DNA of 64,000 bases, taken from JACCTU01 sp963798985. Lineage in GTDB: Bacteria > Actinomycetota > Thermoleophilia > Gaiellales > Gaiellaceae. A program made the position numbers and the translations under genes. Under the pieces are notes generated by a model, which saw nothing but the letters and a program-made list of their open reading frames with translations, had not been told where the DNA came from and did not search any database. The stretch lies in contig CAWCVL010000005.1 in NCBI GenBank assembly GCA_963798985.1, forward strand, positions 62,001-126,000, in the 5' to 3' direction. Position 1 is the first letter of the stretch. The number at the start of each line of letters is the position of its first letter. This document shows positions 58,624 to 64,000 of this stretch, piece after piece.

Positions 58624-60045
58624 TCAGGCGGCCTCGGCGATCGGAACCGGCGTCTCGTGGCGCACCTTGCGAACGGTCGTGGCCGCGACGATCGCCCCCA
58701 CGAACGCAAACCCGGAGGCCACGACGAGCGCGGTCGAGAAGCCGTCGACGAACGCCTCCGGCGAGCGCCGGTCGCCGACCTTCGCCGCAATGATCGCCCC
58801 GATCAGCGCAACGCCGATCGAGCCGCCGATTTGGCGCATGGTGTTCATGACCGCCGAGCCGACGCCGGACTTGTCCACCGGGACCGAGCCGATGATGGCC
58901 GCGGCCGAGGGCGTCATCGTGAGCGACATCCCCACGCCGCCGATCAGCAGCGCGGGCAGGAGGTCCCAGAAGTTCGCGGTGGTCCCGAGCGTCGAGTAGT
59001 AGAGAAGCTGGACGCCGAGCAGCGTCATTCCCCCGGTCATCAGCCACCGCGAGCCAATCCGGTCGGAGAGCTTTCCCGCGATCGGAGCGACGAGGATGAT
59101 CAACACCGTCATCGGGAGAAACGCTGCGCCGGCCTGGACAGCCGAGAAGCCGAGGATGTTCTGCATGTACAGCGAGACGAAGAAGAAGACGCCGAACATC
59201 GCCAGCCCGACCATCAGGATCACGACGTTCGCGCCGGCGAAGGTGCCGTTCTGAAACAGCGTCAGGTCGAGCATCGGGACGCGCTGGCGCAGCTCGAGGA
59301 TCACGAACGAGCCGAGGAGCACGACCGCTGCGACGAACGATCCGACGATCCGCGCCGAGGACCACCCGTACGTGTTGGCTTCGATCAGCCCGTAGGTGAG
59401 CGCGAACAGGCCGAGCCCCGAGGTGAGCAAGCCCGCGGGGTCGAGCCGCTGCTCGTCCGACATGTCGCGTGACTCGTCGATCAGCAGGTAGCTGGCGACG
59501 ACGCCGACCACGCCCACCGGAACGTTGACCAAGAAGACCCAGCTCCAGCTGAGGTGCTCCGTGAGGAGACCGCCCACGAGCGGTCCGATCGCCAGCGCCA
59601 AGGCCGCGACGCCCGCCCAGATGCCGATCGCCATCCCGCGCTGCCGCGGGGGGAACGTGGCCGAGATGATCGCGAGGGTCGCCGGGTTCATCAGCGCGGC
59701 GCCGACGCCCTGGACGATGCGCCACGCGATCAGCGACTCGCCGCTCTGCGCGAGCCCGCAGAAGAGCGACGAGATCGTGAAGATCACGATCCCGATCACG
59801 AAGATGCGGCGCCGGCCGAACAGGTCTGCGAGCTTGCCGCCCGTCATCATCAGCGCGGCGAAGCTCAGCGCGTAGCCGGTGACGATCCACTGGAGCTCCG
59901 AGAGGCCGACGCCGAGTTCCCGCTGGATCGACGGAACCGCGACGTTCACGACGGTGTTGTCGAGCATGATCATGAACAGCCCCACCGCGACCGCGCCGAG
60001 GGTCCACCACTTTCGATTGACGCTCGAGTACAGGCGTTGTCTCAT
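58624..60045 (-). CDS. MFS multidrug exporter, DHA2 (EmrB/QacA) family
   Basis: 473 residues with 14 predicted membrane helices. Signatures are WWTLGAVAVGLFMIMLDNTV with motif D1 (LDNTVVNVAVP), LMMTGGKLADLFGRRRIFVI (motif A), and WRIVQGVGAALMNPATLAII. AIGPLVGGLLTEHLSWSWVF (motif C) and NVPVGVVGV identify the 14-helix DHA2 group. It is a proton-driven efflux pump for hydrophobic compounds. It is divergent from the AMP-dependent synthetase (50 bases between starts). No local regulator is adjacent. Confidence 0.94.
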   Translation of the reverse strand: MRQRLYSSVNRKWWTLGAVAVGLFMIMLDNTVVNVAVPSIQRELGVGLSELQWIVTGYALSFAALMMTGGKLADLFGRRRIFVIGIVIFTISSLFCGLAQSGESLIAWRIVQGVGAALMNPATLAIISATFPPRQRGMAIGIWAGVAALALAIGPLVGGLLTEHLSWSWVFLVNVPVGVVGVVASYLLIDESRDMSDEQRLDPAGLLTSGLGLFALTYGLIEANTYGWSSARIVGSFVAAVVLLGSFVILELRQRVPMLDLTLFQNGTFAGANVVILMVGLAMFGVFFFVSLYMQNILGFSAVQAGAAFLPMTVLIILVAPIAGKLSDRIGSRWLMTGGMTLLGVQLLYYSTLGTTANFWDLLPALLIGGVGMSLTMTPSAAAIIGSVPVDKSGVGSAVMNTMRQIGGSIGVALIGAIIAAKVGDRRSPEAFVDGFSTALVVASGFAFVGAIVAATTVRKVRHETPVPIAEAA

Positions 60046-60095
60046 TTCGTCCTGAAGGTACTGGCCGGAGTGTTCAGGGGTAGGATCGCCCGTCG

Positions 60096-61970
60096 ATGAG
60101 CGAGTTCGTCTGGGAGCCCTCGCCCGAGCGGGTCGAGCAGGCGAACGTCGTGCGGCTCTGGCGCAAGCTGGGCTGCGAGAGCTACCACGAGCTGCACCGC
60201 GTCTCGATCGAGGAGCCGGAACGGTTCTGGCCGACGCTGATCGACGACCTCGGGCTCGAGTTCTCGACTCCATGGGAGCGCGTGCTCGACGAGTCCGCGG
60301 GGATCGAGTGGGCGACGTGGTTCGTCGGCGGTCGGCTGAACGTCGCGACGAACTGCCTCCATCGCCACGCAGAGCGCCGGCCGGACGACGTCGCTGCGGT
60401 CTTCCTCGGCGAGGACGGCGAGCGTCGTCGAGCGAACGTACGCCGAGCTGTCCCGCGAGACGACGCAGCTCGCCGAGGCGCTGGTCGAGCTCGGCGTCGA
60501 GCCCGGCGATCGGGTCGCGATCTACATGCCGATGTGCCCGGAGGTCGCGGTGGCGTCGCACGCGTGCGCGCACGTCGGGGCCGTGCAGGTCCCGATCTTC
60601 TCGGGGTTCGCGGCGCCCGCGATCGCGCAGCGGCTGGAGGCGTCGGACGCGAAGGTCGTGATCTGCGCCGACGGGTCGTTCCGCCGCGGCCGCTGGCTGC
60701 CGATGCGCGAGACGGTCGACGACGCCCGAGCCGACGTTGACGGTGATCGAGTGGGACCGCGCGCCGCGCCGACGTGGCCCGAGCTCGTGCCAGCGGCAGC
60801 CGGGAACGCTGCCGGCGCTGCAGGTCGACTCGGAGCACCCGTACCTCCTGACGTACACGTCTGGCACCACGGGCCAGCCGAAGGGCGTGCTCCACGTCCA
60901 CGGCGGGTTCCTCGTCTCGATCGCGCGCGAAGTCGCGTACCAGACCGACGTCAACGAGGGCGACGTCGTCCACTTCGCGACGGACATGGGCTGGATCATG
61001 GGATCGTGGACGGTGGTGGGCGCCGGAGCGATCGGCGCGACGATCGTGTTCGCCGAGGGTGCGCCGGACTGGCCCGACGACAGGCTCTGGCGCCTGATCG
61101 AGCAGGAGCGCGTGACGATGCTCGGCGTCTCGCCCACGCTGATCCGCGCGCTGATCCCGAAGGGCGAGCCGCAGACCGACACGTCGTCGCTTCGGGTGAT
61201 CACGACGACCGGGGAGCCATGGAACCCCGACCCGTACCTCTGGCTGCACGAGCACGTCGGCCGCGGTGTAACGCCGATCGTGAACATCAGCGGCGGGACC
61301 GAGGTCGGCGCCTGCTTCCTCTCCGTGTGCGTCGCGTACCCGATCAAGCCGGTCTCGCTCGGCTTCCCGGCGCTCGGCGAGGACATGGACGTCTTCGACG
61401 CTGAGGGGCGCTCGGTGCGCGGCGAAGTCGGCGAGCTCGTCTGCAAGCGACCGTTCCCAGGGATGACGCGCGGGCTCTGGGGCGACCCCGAGCGGTACCT
61501 CGAGACCTACTGGCGGCGCTTCCCCGGCGTCTGGACGCACGGCGACTGGGCATCGGTCGACGAGGACGGCTACTGGTACCTCCACGGGCGCTCCGACGAC
61601 ACCCTCAACATCGCAGGCAAGCGCATCGGGCCGGCCGAGCTCGAGTCGGCCGCCGTCTCGCACCCCGGTGTCGCCGAGGCGGCCGCAGTCGGCGTGCCGC
61701 ACGACGTCAAGGGCGAGGTGGCGTGGATCTTCTGCGTGCGTTCACCCGAAGCAGACGCCGCTGGAGCAGGACGTGGCGGCTAAGGTCGCCGAAGTGCTGG
61801 GGAAGGCCTTCAAGCCGGAGCGGATCGTGTTCGTCGGGTCGCTGCCGAAGACGCGCTCGGCGAAGATCGTGCGGCGCGCCGTGCGCGCGAAGGTGCTGGG
61901 CAAGGACCCGGGCGACCTCTCGTCGGTCGAGAACCCCGACGCGCTCGAGGAGATCGCGAATGCCATCTGA
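60096..61970 (+). CDS. AMP-dependent acyl-CoA (acetyl-CoA-like) synthetase (several frameshifts)
   Basis: One synthetase of about 630 residues spread over three frames. N-terminus: EFVWEPSPERVEQANVVRLW and NCLHRHAERRPDDVAAVFLG. Middle: RTYAELSRETTQLAEALVEL and VAIYMPMCPEVAVASHACAH. P-loop: LLTYTSGTTGQPKGVLHVHG. Then VITTTGEPWNPDPYLWLHEH, the motif DGYWYLHGRSDDTLNIAGKR, and the Lys-containing end LPKTRSAKIVRRAVRAKVLG. Frame changes fall near 60425, 60730, 60765, 60805 and 61745. The conserved motifs are all present, so this looks like sequence error. It would make acyl-CoA from acid, ATP and CoA. It overlaps the next SDR gene by 9 bases. Confidence 0.84.
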
Positions 61971-62724
61971 GCTCATCGGGGTCGCGCTCGTCACCGGCGG
62001 CGGTCGCGGGATCGGCGCGGACGTCGCGCGCGAGCTCGCGAGTGCGGGGATGCGCGTCGCGGTGTCGGCGCGAACGCGCGCGCAGGTGGAAGCGGTCGCG
62101 CAGGAGATCGGCGGGCTCGCGATCGAGGGCGACGTCTCGAAGCAGGCGGACGTCGAGCGGATGGTCGCCGAGACCGAGACGCGAGCTCGGCCCGATCGAC
62201 CTGCTCGTCGCGAACGCCGGCATCGCGCTGTGGGAGGAGCGCGCCTGGGAGGTGCCGGTCGAGGACTGGTGGCGCGTGCAGGAGGTGAACGTGCTCGGCG
62301 TCTACCTCACGTGCCGGGCTGCGATCCCGGGAATGCTCGAGCGCGGCAGCGGGCGGATCGTGATCACGGGCAGCGGCGCCGCGTACCTACCGGGCTTGTC
62401 GGCAGACGGCGTACAGCGCGAGCAAGGCCGCAGCCGTGCGCTTCGGCGAGACGCTCGCGAGCCAGCTCGAGGGCCGGATTCCCGTCTTCCCGATCAGCCC
62501 GGGTCTCGTGAGGACGGAGTTGATCGGCGACCGGATAGGCGACGACGCACCGTGGACGCCGCCCGAGTGCGCGCCACGGCTCGTGCGGGCGCTGGCGTCG
62601 GGGAGGTTCGACCGCCTGAGCGGGCGCTACCTGCACGCGGAGCACGACCCGCCGGAGGAGCTGGAAGCGCGCATCGAGCAGATCCTCGCGGACGACCTGA
62701 ACGCGATCCGCTTGACGGCGCTAG
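61962..62724 (+). CDS. Short-chain dehydrogenase/reductase (several frameshifts, end uncertain)
   Basis: The start MPSELIGVALVTGGGRGIGA holds the cofactor motif. The frame shifts near 62185 to ELGPIDLLVANAGIALWEER and VLGVYLTCRAAIPGMLERGS with catalytic Ser in GRIVITGSGAAYLPG. It shifts again near 62410 to the Lys region YSASKAAAVRFGETLASQLE-like sequence and IPVFPISPGLVRTELIGDRI. The frame then runs past DDLNAIRL without a stop; TGA at 62713 or TAG at 62722 in the next frame is the likely end after a further indel. A FabG-like oxidoreductase, probably co-transcribed with the synthetase. Confidence 0.78.
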
Positions 62725-63371
62725 CGCAGCGCGATCCAGGTCTGCCGCGCGCGGGCGAGCAGCTCGTCGCCGCGGTAGAGCGCCGTGCCCGCGAAACCCT
62801 TCCTGCCCTCGTGGCCGATCGGCCAGGCGACGACGACGCAGCGCTCGCCGGGCTGCGGCACTTCGTGGACCTCGCCGGCCATGCGGCCGAGCAGCCAGTT
62901 GCCGCGACCGTCCCAGCCGACGCCGATCGCGCCGGGGCAGTCGAGCGCGGCCCAGACGAGCAGGCGCGACACGTCGTCGGGGACGACCCACGGCGCCGCG
63001 AACACCTTCGTCCCGTCGACCGCGCCGGCGAAGAGCCCGAGTCCGTCGTCGCGGTCCGGGCCGCAGACGAAGCACGTCGCGTAGTCGTGCTCGTCGAAGC
63101 CTGGGTAGTTCCGCGACGCCTGCTCGGCGTCGTCGAACGCGACCGGCTCCGGAACCTCGCCGTGGACGTGCGCTCGATGCGCTTCGGCGACGAGCGTCTC
63201 CCCGTCCCAGAGCCGCGCGCCGTCGAAGCGGAGCGGCGTGTCGAGCGGCGGCGGCGAGCGCAGGGTCACCTCGGCCGGTTCGCCGACGCGCTCGGCGAGC
63301 AGGCCGCAGGTGTAGCCGCCGTTCGCCGAGCCGGGCGGGCCGTTGTAGCGGGACGCGATGATGAGGTCCAT
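62721..63371 (-). CDS. Hotdog-fold, thioesterase-like hypothetical protein
   Basis: 216 residues. The pattern SRYNGPPGSANGGYTCGLLA, VTLRSPPPLDTPLRFDGARL and LVWAALDCPGAIGVGWDGRG resembles acyl-CoA thioesterase or PaaI-like hotdog proteins. The middle has two cysteines in YATCFVCGPDRDDGLGLFAG, recalling a small metal or structural site. The catalytic residue cannot be assigned with confidence. It converges with the SDR gene and is divergent from nadE, with 38 bases between. Confidence 0.7.
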   Translation of the reverse strand: MDLIIASRYNGPPGSANGGYTCGLLAERVGEPAEVTLRSPPPLDTPLRFDGARLWDGETLVAEAHRAHVHGEVPEPVAFDDAEQASRNYPGFDEHDYATCFVCGPDRDDGLGLFAGAVDGTKVFAAPWVVPDDVSRLLVWAALDCPGAIGVGWDGRGNWLLGRMAGEVHEVPQPGERCVVVAWPIGHEGRKGFAGTALYRGDELLARARQTWIALR

Positions 63372-63384
63372 TCCCGATAGACTA

Positions 63385-63409
63385 GGTTTTCGACTGTGAG
63401 GCTAAAACC
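63385..63409. promoter_or_regulatory. Short inverted repeat in divergent hotdog-nadE promoter region
   Basis: GGTTTT (63385-63390) and AAAACC (63404-63409) are inverse complements 13 bases apart in the 38-base gap between divergent genes. It may be an operator, though a six-base arm could arise by chance. Confidence 0.3.
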
Positions 63410-64000
63410 CTGAGGCTCGGACTCGCACAGATCAACACGATCGTCGGCGACCTCGACGGGAACCGCGAGAAGATGGCCGGGCTGATCGCCGATGCCAAGC
63501 GCGACGGCGTCGAGCTGCTCCTCTTCCCCGAGCTGGCGGTCACCGGGTATCCGCCCGAGGACCTGCTCCTGCGCCCCGGTTTCGTCCGCGCGGCCGACGA
63601 GTCGCTCCACCGGCTCGCGCTCGAAGCTCGCGGGATCACCGCGCTCGTCGGCTATCCGCACTACGACCGCGATCTCTTCAACGCGTGCGCGGTGTGCTCG
63701 GGCGGCGAGGTGAAGGCCGTCTACCGAAAGCGCTTCCTGCCGAACTACGGCGTGTTCGACGAGGCGCGCTACTTCGCCCAGGGACGCGACCTGCTCCTGC
63801 TCGAGCACGGCAAGACGCTCGCTGGGCGTGACGATCTGCGAGGACGTGTGGCAGCCGGGACCGCCCGCGACCGACCTCGCGCTCGCGGGTGCGCAGCTGC
63901 TGCTGAACATCTCGGCGTCGCCGTTCCACCTCGACAAGGACCGCGAGCGCGAGGAGATGCTCGTCACGCGCGCGCGCGACAACTCGTGCTTCGTCGCGCT
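63410..64000 (+). CDS. nadE: Glutamine-dependent NAD+ synthetase, N-terminal glutaminase part (frameshifted, cut by window end)
   Basis: The nitrilase-type glutaminase domain begins LRLGLAQINTIVGDLDGNRE. The catalytic Glu is in LLLFPELAVTGYPPEDLLLR, the Lys in VYRKRFLPNYGVFDEARYFA and the Cys in VTICEDVWQPG. The Cys motif lies in a different frame after a shift near 63825. It would make NAD from deamido-NAD with glutamine as nitrogen donor. The expected start is coded by CTG at 63410 (reading M/L-RLGLAQ); no ATG, GTG or TTG is in frame. The synthetase domain lies beyond the window. Confidence 0.87.
   Translation, partial: MRLGLAQINTIVGDLDGNREKMAGLIADAKRDGVELLLFPELAVTGYPPEDLLLRPGFVRAADESLHRLALEARGITALVGYPHYDRDLFNACAVCSGGEVKAVYRKRFLPNYGVFDEARYFAQGRDLLLLEHGKTLAGRDDLRGRVAAGTARDRPRARGCAAAAEHLGVAVPPRQGPRARGDARHARARQLVLRRA

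Noticed and set aside
60096..62724. Pseudogene decay of the synthetase and SDR
   Set aside because: Frame breaks leave every conserved motif intact and there are no in-frame stops within segments, which fits indel errors better than decay.

Overview
The window is G+C-rich DNA, densely packed with genes on both strands. GTG and TTG starts are common, and many genes overlap by four bases (GTGA, ATGA, TTGA). The gene set suggests an uncultured actinobacterium, probably class Thermoleophilia (Gaiellales/Solirubrobacterales-like). It includes korA/korB, an infA flanked by a DEAD-box helicase, actinobacterial TPR-cyclases and XRE-TPR regulators, a PAC2 protein, and many quinoprotein-like propellers and small cupredoxins. 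This placement is an inference from gene content, not from a marker gene. No rRNA, tRNA, CRISPR array, prophage or IS transposase was found.

Layout. 1-4960: aldo/keto reductase, BBE-type FAD oxidase, TPR-adenylate cyclase and a conserved hypothetical. 5006-10718: CPBP protease, a two-domain cupredoxin, two PQQ-like propeller proteins and a small exported protein. 10748-18893: a MoxR/DUF58/VWA 'Bat-like' operon with 4-base overlaps that runs into a third propeller protein. 18961-21308: a cupredoxin and two exported hypotheticals separated by a 165-bp inverted-terminus repeat. 21329-27292: typA, cupin, GH99-like glycosidase, Rieske oxygenase, CbbX-like AAA, and a BolA/monothiol glutaredoxin pair. 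27402-31551: four proteins related by MshEN-like domains or a shared C-terminal domain, interleaved with marR and an MFS exporter. 31599-36780: RNA helicase, infA, trhA and korB/korA. 36819-42727: O-antigen-ligase-like protein, a short exported peptide gene divergent from an XRE-TPR regulator, AlkA-like glycosylase, proC, pgl and an ArsR-like regulator. 42839-48682: YugP-like protease, a hypothetical, FadB/J-like beta-oxidation protein and an unusual SF2 helicase. 48679-53322: operon selD-nadM-apgM-ctaA-PAC2. 53516-56746: second copy of the 165-bp repeat, SDR, methyltransferase, sulfurtransferase and a thioredoxin-like lipoprotein. 56768-58623: a second XRE-TPR regulator with a short exported peptide gene immediately downstream, and a divergent, apparently untranslated RNA with its own promoter and terminator. 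58624-64000: DHA2 exporter, AMP-dependent synthetase, SDR, a hotdog-like protein and partial nadE.

The most interesting signal is a pair of candidate RRNPP-like peptide-signalling loci (38276-39806 and 56768-58590). Each pairs an XRE-HTH plus TPR regulator with an unannotated 28-34 codon gene that has a strong Shine-Dalgarno. Each short product has a basic N-terminus, a hydrophobic core and a polar C-terminus containing D-G-x-W and ending in Q. The divergent promoters at the two loci share the motif CTTGACAA-N4/5-GGACAC.

About a dozen genes with intact family-typical sequence are split by one or more single-base frameshifts, densest at 60-64 kb. The pattern looks like uncorrected indel error in the assembly rather than gene decay. 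Those genes are reported as single CDS features spanning the shifts.
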